A stretch of DNA of 46,983 nt from Methylococcaceae bacterium (GTDB lineage Bacteria > Pseudomonadota > Gammaproteobacteria > Methylococcales > Methylomonadaceae): assembly GCA_030693065.1 (NCBI GenBank), contig JAUYBL010000005.1, positions 1 to 46,983 of the forward strand, read 5' to 3'. Position 1 is the stretch's first letter. Each line of letters opens with the position of its first letter. The translations under genes and the position numbers were made by a program. Under the pieces are notes generated by a model. The model did not search any database. It had not been told where the DNA came from and was given only the letters and a program-made list of their open reading frames with translations. Below are positions 1 through 8,198 of the stretch, piece after piece.

Positions 1-67
1 AGGTATCGCCTAACTTGTTGAGCTTGGCTTCACGTTCTTCGGCGGCAAATAGGCTTTCTTTGATCAT
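1..67 (-). CDS. Transposase N-terminus, IS5-like (partial)
   Basis: Only the first 22 codons are in the window; the gene runs off the left edge. Read on the minus strand from the ATG at 67 it begins MIKESLFAAEEREAKLNKLG. A charged opening followed by 'KLNKLGD' is, from memory, how many IS5-type transposases begin, but so short a fragment cannot settle the family. No terminal inverted repeat could be identified between 68 and 528. The call is an inference from the N-terminal pattern. Confidence 0.5.
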   Translation of the reverse strand, partial: MIKESLFAAEEREAKLNKLGDT

Positions 68-528
68 GGCTGTGGGGGCTTAGATACTGAAATGGGACTG
101 GGGAGTATTATCCCATGATGTCGAGTTTTTCGAGGTGCCCAGTGGTTTTGGATCGGAAGTCATGCAGACTACGATAAATTGCTTTCCTAATCAGTGCAAC
201 GTCCTCAAATTCTTATAGTTGCTTCATTCGCTATCGTTGCCCTGCTGGCACTGTCTGGCTTTGAACCCTATGACCGCCCGACCTGGGTACTTGAAGCCGG
301 GTGGGTTAGGCAAGCTTTTTTGCCCAACCTTTACAACAAACACATCGTATTAATAGGCTTGGCAGAAAAATATTGCCCAACCTTTCTGAACACAACCGTT
401 AGGTAGCTATGATATTGGGGCCGAGTTAGCGACCCAATTTAATACAATGAGCAGTTCAAAATATCTTATTGAACTAATGATACGAGTAGTTATCATGGCA
501 ACATATTAATCAAATCGTCTCATTTCCA
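68..528. other. Intergenic region without a convincing gene
   Basis: About 460 bases lie between the transposase start and the DnaJ-like gene. A 70-codon open frame (194-406) runs through a hairpin repeat and has no family signature or ribosome binding site, so I do not call it. Positions 304-329 form an imperfect hairpin (GGTTAGGCA/TGCCCAACC). The string TTGCCCAACCTTT recurs near 320 and 375. GTTTTTCGAGGT followed by CCCA occurs at 125-144 and again, slightly changed, at 1710-1730 on the far side of the next gene. This looks like an accumulation of small repeats. Confidence 0.6.
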
Positions 529-1671
529 ATGACCTCTAAAAACCAAAAAAATGTCAGTATCAGTGATGTTTCTGAGCAACCTGCGTTGTCAAGAGCGCAA
601 AAACAGTTCAATAATTTGATCAAAAAGATCAATGCCCAAAAAGAACTGCTGCTTGAATGGCAGCAAATTATTCCCGAATATAACCGCAAAGTGGCACAAG
701 ACTACGGCGTGTTGCTCGCAACTTTTAATGAATATCGCGTGCAAATGGTGCAGATATTAGATCGTGCCTATCACGATAAACTATTCAAAAAGACCGATAA
801 GTTAAAAATAGAGCATCTTATTTCCGAGATAACGGCTGATTTAATTGGTGAGGTAGATAACGACGAGTTAAAAGAATTACACAATAAATACAGCGGTTGC
901 GATTTTGACACTGCTAAGCAAGAGGCTGATGCCATGGCTGGCGAGTTCATGAAATCGATGATTCAGGACATGTTTAATGTTGATATTGGCGATGAAGTTG
1001 ATTTGTCTTCGCCGGAAAAAATTAAGGCAATGTTGCACGAGTTAAAAGACAAGGATGACGAAAAGCAGCGAGAGACTTTAGAACGCAAAAGCAAGCGTAA
1101 GAAAACTGCCAAACAGCTTGAAAAAGAAGCTCGGCAGCAGCAGGAAGAACAAACCATTAGCCAATCGATCCGTGAAGTGTTTCGCAAACTGTCATCGGCC
1201 TTACATCCTGACCGAGAGCAAGACGAAACTGAACGAGCCCGTAAAACTGAAATCATGCAGCGAGTCAATGCCGCTTACGCCAAAAAAGATTTACTGCGGT
1301 TGTTGGAATTACAGTTGGAAGCTGAGCAAATTGATCAAGCGCACCTGAATAATATCGCTGAAGATCGGTTGAAATATTTCAATAAAATCCTTAAAGAACA
1401 GCTCGATGAATTGCAGCAGGAAATTACCCAGATTGAGTATCCCTTTAAATTACAGTTAAATATTCCGCCCTATTTGTTGTTATCCCCCAAATACCTAATG
1501 CAAACTTTAGAGGGAAGTGTTGAGGATATGAAACACGACATTTCTCAGCTTCAACAAGATCTACAAGAATTTCAGGATGCACCCGCCTTAAAGGCCTGGC
1601 TCAAAAAATACAAAATCCCCAAAAGACCCAATATTGCTGGCTTCGACGGCTTATTTTTCGATGATTTCTAG
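529..1671 (+). CDS. DnaJ-like J-domain protein
   Basis: A 380-residue protein with a J-domain-like segment at about residues 210-265. It carries the HPD tripeptide (LHPDRE, residues 226-228) that stimulates DnaK ATPase in the J-domain family, preceded by a helix 'REVFRKLSSAL' and followed by 'VNAAYAKKDLLRLLEL'. The rest is highly charged and probably coiled coil (residues 165-205 are K/E/R rich; 345-365 Q/L/D rich). There is no Gly/Phe linker, zinc finger or C-terminal substrate domain, so this is a class C co-chaperone rather than DnaJ. The ATG at 529 has no clear Shine-Dalgarno sequence. The client is unknown. It lies among repeats and a toxin-antitoxin pair, suggesting accessory DNA. Confidence 0.75.
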   Translation: MTSKNQKNVSISDVSEQPALSRAQKQFNNLIKKINAQKELLLEWQQIIPEYNRKVAQDYGVLLATFNEYRVQMVQILDRAYHDKLFKKTDKLKIEHLISEITADLIGEVDNDELKELHNKYSGCDFDTAKQEADAMAGEFMKSMIQDMFNVDIGDEVDLSSPEKIKAMLHELKDKDDEKQRETLERKSKRKKTAKQLEKEARQQQEEQTISQSIREVFRKLSSALHPDREQDETERARKTEIMQRVNAAYAKKDLLRLLELQLEAEQIDQAHLNNIAEDRLKYFNKILKEQLDELQQEITQIEYPFKLQLNIPPYLLLSPKYLMQTLEGSVEDMKHDISQLQQDLQEFQDAPALKAWLKKYKIPKRPNIAGFDGLFFDDF

Positions 1672-1704
1672 CCGTTCATGCTGAGTTTATCGAACCATGG
1701 ACGG
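1672..1704. repeat. Palindromic dispersed repeat after the DnaJ-like gene
   Basis: Directly after the TAG stop (1669-1671), CCGTTCATG (1672-1680) faces CCATGGACGG (1695-1704), with a centre CTGAGTTTATCGAA. The centre resembles the CTGAGCTTGTCGAA core seen at 36382-36413 and 44329-44365, so this is taken as a degenerate member of one palindromic family. It may fold in the mRNA 3' end, but there is no T-run. Confidence 0.5.
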
Positions 1705-1796
1705 TATAGGTTTTTCGAGGTTCCCAAGTGTTATTAAATTTCAAAAGCTTTCGAAAAAAGCCAAATTGACGAGGTACTTGCTTGTCAGTCGTTTTG

Positions 1797-1813
1797 TAAT
1801 ACAATTTGTATTA
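1797..1813. promoter_or_regulatory. Palindromic operator candidate of the toxin-antitoxin operon
   Basis: TAATACA (1797-1803) and TGTATTA (1807-1813) form a perfect 7 bp inverted repeat with a 3 bp centre, 22 bp before the antitoxin start. Ribbon-helix-helix antitoxins usually bind such palindromes over their own promoter, and the AT-rich right half (TATTAT, 1809-1814) could serve as a -10 element. Direct autoregulation here is inference. Confidence 0.55.
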
Positions 1814-1835
1814 TTTTAGCCGCCTGGAGATAGAC

Positions 1836-2138
1836 ATGACCGCCATCAGCCTGCGTTTACCCGACGACATTGAAGCCAATTTAAAAGCCGAAGCCCAATT
1901 AGAAGGCAAAACCCAATCGGAAATCGCCCGACAAGCGATCACCGAATATTTGGCCCGTCGTGAGAAAGAGCGCTTCATGGCGAAGATGATCGCCGCCGGA
2001 CGAGCACTGGCAGCTGATCCCCAAGCCTGGGCCGAATCACGTGAAATTGCAGAGGGCTTGGCTGACGAAGGACTGGACGCCATTATCGCAGCAGAACGTG
2101 CTGCCGGCATCGATCCTGATGAAAAATGGTGGAAATGA
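1836..2138 (+). CDS. Ribbon-helix-helix antitoxin
   Basis: A 100-residue protein from the ATG at 1836, chosen because CTGGAGA lies six bases upstream; an earlier in-frame start would run through the operator palindrome. The N-terminus (TAISLRLPDDIEANLKAEA, then KTQSEIARQAITEYL) is a CopG/Arc-type strand plus two helices that bind DNA as a dimer. The acidic C-terminus (about residues 60-100, ending DEKWWK) is the part expected to wrap and block the toxin. Its stop overlaps the toxin start, typical of a two-gene toxin-antitoxin operon in which antitoxin alone or the complex represses transcription. Confidence 0.85.
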   Translation: MTAISLRLPDDIEANLKAEAQLEGKTQSEIARQAITEYLARREKERFMAKMIAAGRALAADPQAWAESREIAEGLADEGLDAIIAAERAAGIDPDEKWWK

Positions 2139-2479
2139 TGCGGCGTGGGGAAATATGGACAGCCAATCTTAACCCCAATAAAGGCAGCGAAATCGGCAAA
2201 GTACGCCCCGTGTTGATCCTACAGGATGACGGCATGATAGCCAGCGGCTTAGCGACTATATTGGTTGCACCGCTGACCAGCCAGTTTCGGCCAATCTTCG
2301 CCCCTCTTCGAGTCAAAATCACCGCTCGCAACCGCTTGACCCAGGATTGTTTTGTAATGATCGAACACATCCGCGCACTCGACCGGTCCCGCTTCGGCGA
2401 AGGCCCGCTGGCTACCCTGACCGCAGAAGAAATGGCAACGGTGGAGAAGAGTTTGCGCGGCGTGATGGGGATGTTGTAA
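2135..2479 (+). CDS. MazF/PemK-family endoribonuclease toxin
   Basis: About 114 residues from the ATG at 2135, which overlaps the antitoxin stop as ATGA; an upstream ATG at 2126 is possible. The opening 'MMRRGEIWTANLNPNKGSE' followed by 'KVRPVLILQDD' is the family hallmark, with the conserved RRGEIW strand and the arginine-proline of KVRPV. 'VAPLTSQ' and 'DCFVMIEHIRALDRSR' are the later conserved strands. MazF proteins cut single-stranded RNA, often mRNA, when the antitoxin is degraded. The cleavage motif cannot be read from sequence. Length is normal and all family blocks are present, so it is probably intact. Confidence 0.88.
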   Translation: MMRRGEIWTANLNPNKGSEIGKVRPVLILQDDGMIASGLATILVAPLTSQFRPIFAPLRVKITARNRLTQDCFVMIEHIRALDRSRFGEGPLATLTAEEMATVEKSLRGVMGML

Positions 2480-2485
2480 AGGAGA

Positions 2486-2690
2486 TCGTAGAACGGTTTC
2501 GCACTAGGACTGCATGGAGAGCTTGCCCCGCTGTATCGGGCATGTAGACGGTAGAGCACCAAAAATGGCGCTTCGCTTAATGCGCCTAATGTTGGTAGGC
2601 GACGCAGGAGCAGTTGCAGAGCAAGCCATCAATTATCAATGCACTGGTAGATTGCTTACCAGCGAATCCACTTTACCAAGTTGGGTTAGG
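2486..2690. repeat. Dispersed repeat, copy A
   Basis: This stretch is similar to 3938-4098. Shared blocks, in order, are TCGTA followed by ACGGTTTCGC, GTAGAGCACCAA, TAGGCGACGCAGGAGCAGTTG, GAGCAAGCC and GCGAATCCA. Copy A has about 40 extra bases before the second conserved block. Both copies have the same orientation and bracket the PEP-CTERM gene. Short open frames through the repeat have no family features. Confidence 0.7.
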
Positions 2691-2765
2691 AATTTTTTAC
2701 TCTGCCCCCAATTATTTTGGGTCTTTCATGGTGTCGGCCATTCATAACCAATTTATCGTCGTAGT

Positions 2766-2813
2766 TGATTGGGTGGAGATAATGGGTTTTCGCACGTTAT
2801 CTCCACCCAATCA
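2766..2813. repeat. Perfect 17 bp stem-loop after the PEP-CTERM gene
   Basis: TGATTGGGTGGAGATAA (2766-2782) pairs perfectly with 2797-2813 around a 14-base loop. It lies 3 bases beyond the stop of the minus-strand PEP-CTERM gene. No T-run follows on either strand, so it is not a classic terminator. It could protect the mRNA 3' end or be a mobile palindromic repeat. Confidence 0.65.
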
Positions 2814-2816
2814 GCG

Positions 2817-3641
2817 TTACTGGTTATGTTTTTTTCTCATCCCCAAAAGACCTAATAATCCTGAGCCAAACAAATAAGCTGCTGGTGGTATTGGCACAGG
2901 CGCAAAGACCAGAGGCAGGCCCGATGATGTGGTGGCCGAGAACCCTGGCGGTAGAATCATTGAGATCGACGCTGTGTTGTAGAAGTCGACGATACCTTCG
3001 TTCAATCCGGGTAGAAAAAGACTGGCGATAACCTCCGCCGTCATCGGCAGGCCGGAACCCGGACCAAAGTAACGAAAATTGACATTGCCGTTGAAGGTTT
3101 GCGTAAAAGTTCCGGTACTGGTGATTGAGCCAGAAGTGGAGAACAGCGTGGTAGTTGACACCCCCGCGTAGAAATCGCGGATCGACAAGTTGTAGTCCAT
3201 AAAGCGGTTAAATTGAAAGCTGCTCAACGCTCCAGCAGAAATGCTGCCTTCCAGCGTGAGTGAGACTGGAATGGTGTAAGTTCCAACTGCTGTACCCGTT
3301 GGTACCGATAGCAGCCAATGGTCGCTGAAATACACTTGGGCGGCCGCCTGACTGCTGCCCAAACCGTTTCCGCTCGATGTCGCACGCAGGCCGACAGAGC
3401 CAGTCGCAGCATCGCCTTGCAAGTCAACCGAGGACGAACCACCGAGACAACCGGTTGCTCCACTCAGCATGAAGGTATCCTGCTGGGTATTGAGCGGAAT
3501 CAGCTTGCTGAAATTACAGGCACCCGACCCCCCAACTAGTGATACAACGCCGCCGAGGGTGGCGGTAGCACTGGCCTGATTGCAGGCAAGGACGGCAAAG
3601 GCAAAAAAAGTGAATATGGAAAATGTCCGATGCAATTTCAT
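2817..3641 (-). CDS. PEP-CTERM-type exported surface protein
   Basis: A 274-residue protein. The start is set at 3641 because AAGGA lies just upstream and a signal peptide begins there (MKLHRTFSIFTFFAFAVLA, cleavage probably after NQASA). The body is Ser/Gly/Thr rich with no recognised catalytic domain and looks beta-rich. The C-terminus from about residue 247 has a Pro-rich segment (PVPIPPAAYLFGSG), a hydrophobic helix and a basic tail (MRKKHNQ). This is the PEP-CTERM layout, in the 'PxPPAAxLFGSGLLGL' variant lacking a literal PEP. Such proteins are processed by exosortase and are usually linked to exopolysaccharide or biofilm matrix. No exosortase gene is in the window. Confidence 0.8.
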   Translation of the reverse strand: MKLHRTFSIFTFFAFAVLACNQASATATLGGVVSLVGGSGACNFSKLIPLNTQQDTFMLSGATGCLGGSSSVDLQGDAATGSVGLRATSSGNGLGSSQAAAQVYFSDHWLLSVPTGTAVGTYTIPVSLTLEGSISAGALSSFQFNRFMDYNLSIRDFYAGVSTTTLFSTSGSITSTGTFTQTFNGNVNFRYFGPGSGLPMTAEVIASLFLPGLNEGIVDFYNTASISMILPPGFSATTSSGLPLVFAPVPIPPAAYLFGSGLLGLLGMRKKHNQ

Positions 3642-3937
3642 GACGTGTCCTTTCGCGATCAAAGAAAAAACATGTTTTTGTGTCATATAGTTGTCCATTC
3701 TGCTCTCCAGTATGTTGGCCTAATGAAAAGCTAAGGGCGTGCCGTTCACGGAAGATAAACGAAGTCACCGAAGCCAAATAAAACAAAACCGCCATGCAGC
3801 GTCCATTTGAACGCAATGCTAGACAGCCGAGTTATACACTGTAATGAAACTAACACCGAACAAAAATATTAAACCATTTCATACATTCAACGTGTGCTTG
3901 ATGAACGATTGCCATGATTCGTTCGGAGCGCAGTAGC

Positions 3938-4098
3938 TCGTAGGACGGTTTCGCGCTACGACTGCTGGGATGCAGGAGGTAGAGCACCAACAGTAGGCGC
4001 TTTAGGCGACGCAGGAGCAGTTGCCGAGCAAGCCGTCAATCATCAAAGCATTGATGGATTGCCTACCGGCGAATCCAGCTTATCGAGTTCGGCAATCC
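3938..4098. repeat. Dispersed repeat, copy B
   Basis: The second copy of the repeat at 2486-2690, same orientation. GTAGAGCACCAA, TTTAGGCGACGCAGGAGCAG, TTGCCGAGCAAGCC and the closing GCGAATCCA are well preserved. A shorter related piece (GCAGGAGCAATTGCCGAG) lies inside the nested element near 31120. The 300 bases between the PEP-CTERM start and the patatin gene contain this repeat plus an AT-rich stretch (3840-3900) that may hold the PEP-CTERM promoter; no gene was seen. Confidence 0.7.
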
Positions 4099-4126
4099 AT
4101 GTTGAAATGATTTTCTGAAAAATTGC

Positions 4127-7120
4127 CTAAACCTTTAGTTTTTCAGAGAAGCTGTAATTTTCCGCATCCTTATTAGAGAGTGCTGGCGAAATAATTTTAT
4201 ATAGGTCTTCCGCAATTTCAGCCATAGAGCGGTTTTCTGTAACAGTTTTGGCTAAAAGATTTTCGGCAATATCTCTGCCTAACCAGCGATAACTTTCAAA
4301 CTGATCTTCGGCATAAAACTGATCGCCGGTTGATTCATGGGGGAATTCTGGATGAGTAGCTTTATATTGCTTAACGGCAGTATTTTCGTGACCATTCATT
4401 GATGCTTTTAGATAAATTAGCCTTCCTTCTGGGATTTGAATTCCTTGGTCGTCACATCCATAAATGATTCTTCCAATTGAGCAACGGCTAGGACTCCAGG
4501 CGGATTCGATTTCTGGATGAATTTTATCAACATCAATAACGATTTTTGCCAAACAATCAACTTCACACATGCGAATCAAAGTAGCTAAACCTTCAAATTG
4601 AAGCTTTGCATCACACTCGCCGTCACTGATGATAATGACTTTGCATTGACGTTTTACCAATTCATAAGCGGCCAGATTTTCAAAATGCCCTCCATCAGAA
4701 ATCGCCAAAAAACTGGACTTTTCGCTGGCAAAACCGAATAACTCTCTTAATAGATACCAAAGGCTAAATGAGGGCGATGGCTGCTTGCATTTTGATTCAT
4801 TGCTGGGATTGGGAAACCACCAGCCGAGCCTGGTATTGAATAAAGTCATTAAAAACGCCACCGACGCTGAGGTGTGGTAACCCATGTTGGGGCTAGCAGC
4901 GGCACCAGATACCGAAATTGCTTGGCCTAATGTGGGTTGCGTTGCCACGCCACCAAAGGTTTCAGTTTTTACGAAATCAATTGCATATTTTACAGTTCCA
5001 TTTTGTTTTTTGACTTCGTAATGACTACCGCAGGTAAGTGGAGTAAGCGTAAAAGAAGCGCTATGTCGAGTATGTAAAGACAAATCTGTTGAACCGCCCA
5101 AATTCAAAGCACAATTGACGATATGCAGAGGACCAAAAGGTGTTTTTTGGTTATCCAGTAATTCAGCCATTTTTAAATCGTCATCATCATCGAAGCCAGT
5201 AAATAATTGTGGATTACGTTCATTTGGTTTACGTGTCGCCCCCAAATAACAACGCGCCAATCGATAGCGATAAAAGCCGTTAAGACTGAATTCGTTAATA
5301 TCAACTCTCCAACCAAGAATACCTACACATACAAGACAGAAAGTGAGAATAAAATAGATGATTTTAATATTTTCTTTTTCATTTACTTGTTCCAGCAATT
5401 CCCAATGTTTTTTGTATTTTGAAGTGCTTTCCTCTGAGTTTGACAAATTAATAGTTGCTTCAAGTTTTTCTTTAATCTCATTGATAGAAGACTTTTCATC
5501 AATTTGTAACTCAAATTGCTTGCTACTTTGATTAGCATCGCCGAGCAAAGTCGATTTGGATATTTCAAAATTGTTACCGTTTGATTTAACAACAATAACG
5601 AGATGCAGAGTCATCGAGACCGCAATTACTAGGCCAGCGATAAAAATGACTGGTGTGAATTTTGCAATAATTTCCTTGAGTTTTGTTGTAATGCCCTTGC
5701 CATCGATTCCGCTAGTAGATGCGGATTTTCCTGCAAACAATCCGGCCAGTGTTGTTCCAATCCAGCCGGTGCCTAATTCTTTCCATGGGCCATTGTAGTA
5801 GAGCCACGCGCTCCACAACGGGCCATAAACAGCCGCAACTGCAATTGCTAGACAGGCAAAAGAATAGATAGCAAGCCAAGCTGCGAAACGCCCCCACCAT
5901 TCTCTGATATTTTCGCAAGAATCTCGGCCTTGTAGTCCAATGAGTAAATTAACGGTTAGTGAAAAGGCATATAACACTGCAGGGGATCCCCAGACAAAGG
6001 CCAGCCAAAATGCTTTTTCTTTATTATTAGGTAATATTGACCAGCCATGGAAAAAAAGCATGATGGTAGAAAATACTACAATAAGTACACCTATAGCTGG
6101 CAAAGGTGCCAATATAGATATAAATAACTTTTTATACCAATAATTACATTTATATACTGAAAATAGTGAATGAATAATTGTAGAAAAATAAATTATTATT
6201 AAGGTTGTTATAAATATATTGTTTTTTTCTAATATGAGTGAGAAATCATCCCATATAAAACTTAAAATATCGCCAAATGAAAAAACTATGTTTAGATTGG
6301 GGTCCCAAATTTTAACTTGCTCGCACAATATGCCTGTATATCCTAAAGATACAAGTAAGAGTGGAAATACTGTTGTTATTTGAACTCCTACTTGTGAAGA
6401 TATTTTGTTTTTTAGGCAGTGATTATTTTTTTCTTTATTATTCGAAGCCGTAACTATCCACCAAAGGTTAATACTAATAACAATTGCACCGACGATTAGT
6501 AAAAAAATTGTTCCATAATTCCATTTAGCAGTTTCATAATCAATTTTAAATAGATTGAAAAGTATTCTTGGCACTAATAGCAAGCTAGTAATAGTAAAAA
6601 TTATCATCAGTTGCACTAGCAATGTATTGCGTAACCAAATGGTTGCTATTGACCAAGTATCAGCACTCAATAGACTTAAATTAGGGGACAGGTAGTTAGA
6701 ATAACGGCGTAAATGCTGGATAGACTCACGCCAATCCGAATTTGGATGTAGCCAGCCGCTCTCAATTTTCGCATCAATTTCTAACTTTTGCTCTTTTATG
6801 CGATCTGCAGTACGTTTGCAATTCGCACTTAACCAGGCACCGATGTAACCGCCGCCGGATACGGTGGATAGATAGTCGATCTTTGTGAGTAAGCCTTTAT
6901 CTTTAAGCGCTTCAAGAACCCCTAAACCGAACGTAGCGCTACGGATGCCACCGCCAGAGAAAGCCAGACCGACTAAATTCTCAGGTATTTCATCGAGATT
7001 TTTCGGAGTTTCCTCTTCATTCAGGATGCGCAATTTCTGTATTGATTTAAGTTCTTCCTGCTTTACTTCTGTGAAGGTGCGTTTTAAATCAGCGTTATTA
7101 TTTGGGGTAGTAGTAGCCAT
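4127..7120 (-). CDS. Patatin-like phospholipase with multi-pass membrane insert
   Basis: A 997-residue protein; AGGA lies a few bases before the ATG at 7120. The patatin core is split. The N-terminal part has the oxyanion motif GGGIRS (residues 56-61) and the nucleophile block STVSGGGYIG with Ser88. The partner Asp lies in ISDGGHFENL (Asp809), near the C-terminus. Between them are about nine hydrophobic segments, for example LLVQLMIIFTITSLLLV, FLLIVGAIVISINLWWIV and IYFILTFCLVCVGILGW. Patatins are Ser-Asp lipid acyl hydrolases; this one probably sits in the inner membrane with both catalytic parts on the same face. The nucleophile motif lacks the first Gly of GxSxG. The membrane part is AT-rich. 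It is the last gene of a six-gene same-strand block. Confidence 0.85.
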   Translation of the reverse strand: MATTTPNNNADLKRTFTEVKQEELKSIQKLRILNEEETPKNLDEIPENLVGLAFSGGGIRSATFGLGVLEALKDKGLLTKIDYLSTVSGGGYIGAWLSANCKRTADRIKEQKLEIDAKIESGWLHPNSDWRESIQHLRRYSNYLSPNLSLLSADTWSIATIWLRNTLLVQLMIIFTITSLLLVPRILFNLFKIDYETAKWNYGTIFLLIVGAIVISINLWWIVTASNNKEKNNHCLKNKISSQVGVQITTVFPLLLVSLGYTGILCEQVKIWDPNLNIVFSFGDILSFIWDDFSLILEKNNIFITTLIIIYFSTIIHSLFSVYKCNYWYKKLFISILAPLPAIGVLIVVFSTIMLFFHGWSILPNNKEKAFWLAFVWGSPAVLYAFSLTVNLLIGLQGRDSCENIREWWGRFAAWLAIYSFACLAIAVAAVYGPLWSAWLYYNGPWKELGTGWIGTTLAGLFAGKSASTSGIDGKGITTKLKEIIAKFTPVIFIAGLVIAVSMTLHLVIVVKSNGNNFEISKSTLLGDANQSSKQFELQIDEKSSINEIKEKLEATINLSNSEESTSKYKKHWELLEQVNEKENIKIIYFILTFCLVCVGILGWRVDINEFSLNGFYRYRLARCYLGATRKPNERNPQLFTGFDDDDDLKMAELLDNQKTPFGPLHIVNCALNLGGSTDLSLHTRHSASFTLTPLTCGSHYEVKKQNGTVKYAIDFVKTETFGGVATQPTLGQAISVSGAAASPNMGYHTSASVAFLMTLFNTRLGWWFPNPSNESKCKQPSPSFSLWYLLRELFGFASEKSSFLAISDGGHFENLAAYELVKRQCKVIIISDGECDAKLQFEGLATLIRMCEVDCLAKIVIDVDKIHPEIESAWSPSRCSIGRIIYGCDDQGIQIPEGRLIYLKASMNGHENTAVKQYKATHPEFPHESTGDQFYAEDQFESYRWLGRDIAENLLAKTVTENRSMAEIAEDLYKIISPALSNKDAENYSFSEKLKV

Positions 7121-7175
7121 TTGTTATTCCTCGTCGAATTAGTGGATTACACGGCAATTTTCAATCCCTACACAA

Positions 7176-8081
7176 TTAGGACCTTATTTCTGCTACCCCA
7201 GATAGATAATTTACCGGACTGTGATCCGCCAAGTCGCGAACCCACACCGTACCCAAACGGTAGGAGTAATCTGCTACATAGGCCGCTGCGGCTGCCAATC
7301 TATCTTTAGCAATGTCATCCTCTGTAATGGAATCGATCACGCGGCCATCCCGGATTATGTAATGCAACACGCCAGTATGCCTATATCCCAAAGACTCAGG
7401 CGGAATCCGCGTAACCAAGTCGCAACAATTGACATAACGCTCATGTTTGACATCGCTCATTAGTTCTGAAAAAACACTGTCGCCCACCAGCGGTGATCCG
7501 AAGGTGTAGAGATGAATATTATTCGCTAATGGAGATTGTTTAAGATAGTCGGCAGTTAAAGTTGCCAAAGCCGCGCCGAGACTATGGCCGGTTAATAAAA
7601 TATCGTGAAATTGACCAGCTAAATCGTTAAGCCTGGAATTTAGCTTCTCTAATATGTTGCCGTTGCTGGAATCGGCTAACAACGCGTTTGCAAAACCGGT
7701 ATGCACTTCTCCTGACGGGTTGCCTAATGCATCAAACCAGGGAGTTTTTAATAAAATTGCATCCGCTAACAGGTCGGAAGAATCATCGCCTTCAGTACCT
7801 CTAAATGCGGCAACAAGCTTCGGGCTGTCGGTGTTTTGCTTGGTTTTAGCGATAAATACCTGCGTGCCTTTCTTTCCATAGCCTATCGACCAATACAGCT
7901 CAAACCCTGCGCGTTCAAGATAGGCCTTTAACTGGTGCTCTTCCTTGACATAAGCTAATCGGGACATTTCGGCGCATAAGTTAGCGTCGTTAGTTAAATC
8001 TATACCGAATAGAAAGAAATCACCGGCTTCGCCAGGCTTGTATAGTGATTTTCTGCTTGCATCGTAGGGTATCTTATTCAT
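7176..8081 (-). CDS. Class 3 (fungal-type) lipase
   Basis: A 301-residue protein. The ATG at 8081 is preferred over one 6 bases upstream because AGGAG is then correctly spaced. The alpha/beta-hydrolase triad is visible: Ser167 in LLTGHSLGAALATL, Asp221 in CCDLVTRIPPES and His235 in GYRHTGVLHY. 'VAAFRGTE' (about residues 90-97) supplies the oxyanion region typical of Lipase_3. The family cleaves glycerolipids; the substrate here is unknown. There is no signal peptide, so export would need a non-Sec route or lysis. It ends 55 bases before the patatin gene on the same strand. Confidence 0.88.
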   Translation of the reverse strand: MNKIPYDASRKSLYKPGEAGDFFLFGIDLTNDANLCAEMSRLAYVKEEHQLKAYLERAGFELYWSIGYGKKGTQVFIAKTKQNTDSPKLVAAFRGTEGDDSSDLLADAILLKTPWFDALGNPSGEVHTGFANALLADSSNGNILEKLNSRLNDLAGQFHDILLTGHSLGAALATLTADYLKQSPLANNIHLYTFGSPLVGDSVFSELMSDVKHERYVNCCDLVTRIPPESLGYRHTGVLHYIIRDGRVIDSITEDDIAKDRLAAAAAYVADYSYRLGTVWVRDLADHSPVNYLSGVAEIRS

Positions 8082-8198
8082 CTCCATCTCCTAACCATTG
8101 AGTTGTAATTGCCTATAACATAAGCCCCATATGGCCTCGACATCTTTATCAGCGGCCAGGCGAACAGATATAAACGCTCAGCGCATACCTACGTTTTT

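Noticed and set aside
194-406. A 70-codon open frame starting MQRPQILIV
   Set aside because: It runs through a hairpin repeat, has no ribosome site and no family-like sequence beyond a short hydrophobic stretch.
2514-2877. Two overlapping short open frames after the toxin gene
   Set aside because: They lie across dispersed repeat copy A and the 17 bp stem, and the end overlaps the PEP-CTERM gene on the other strand.
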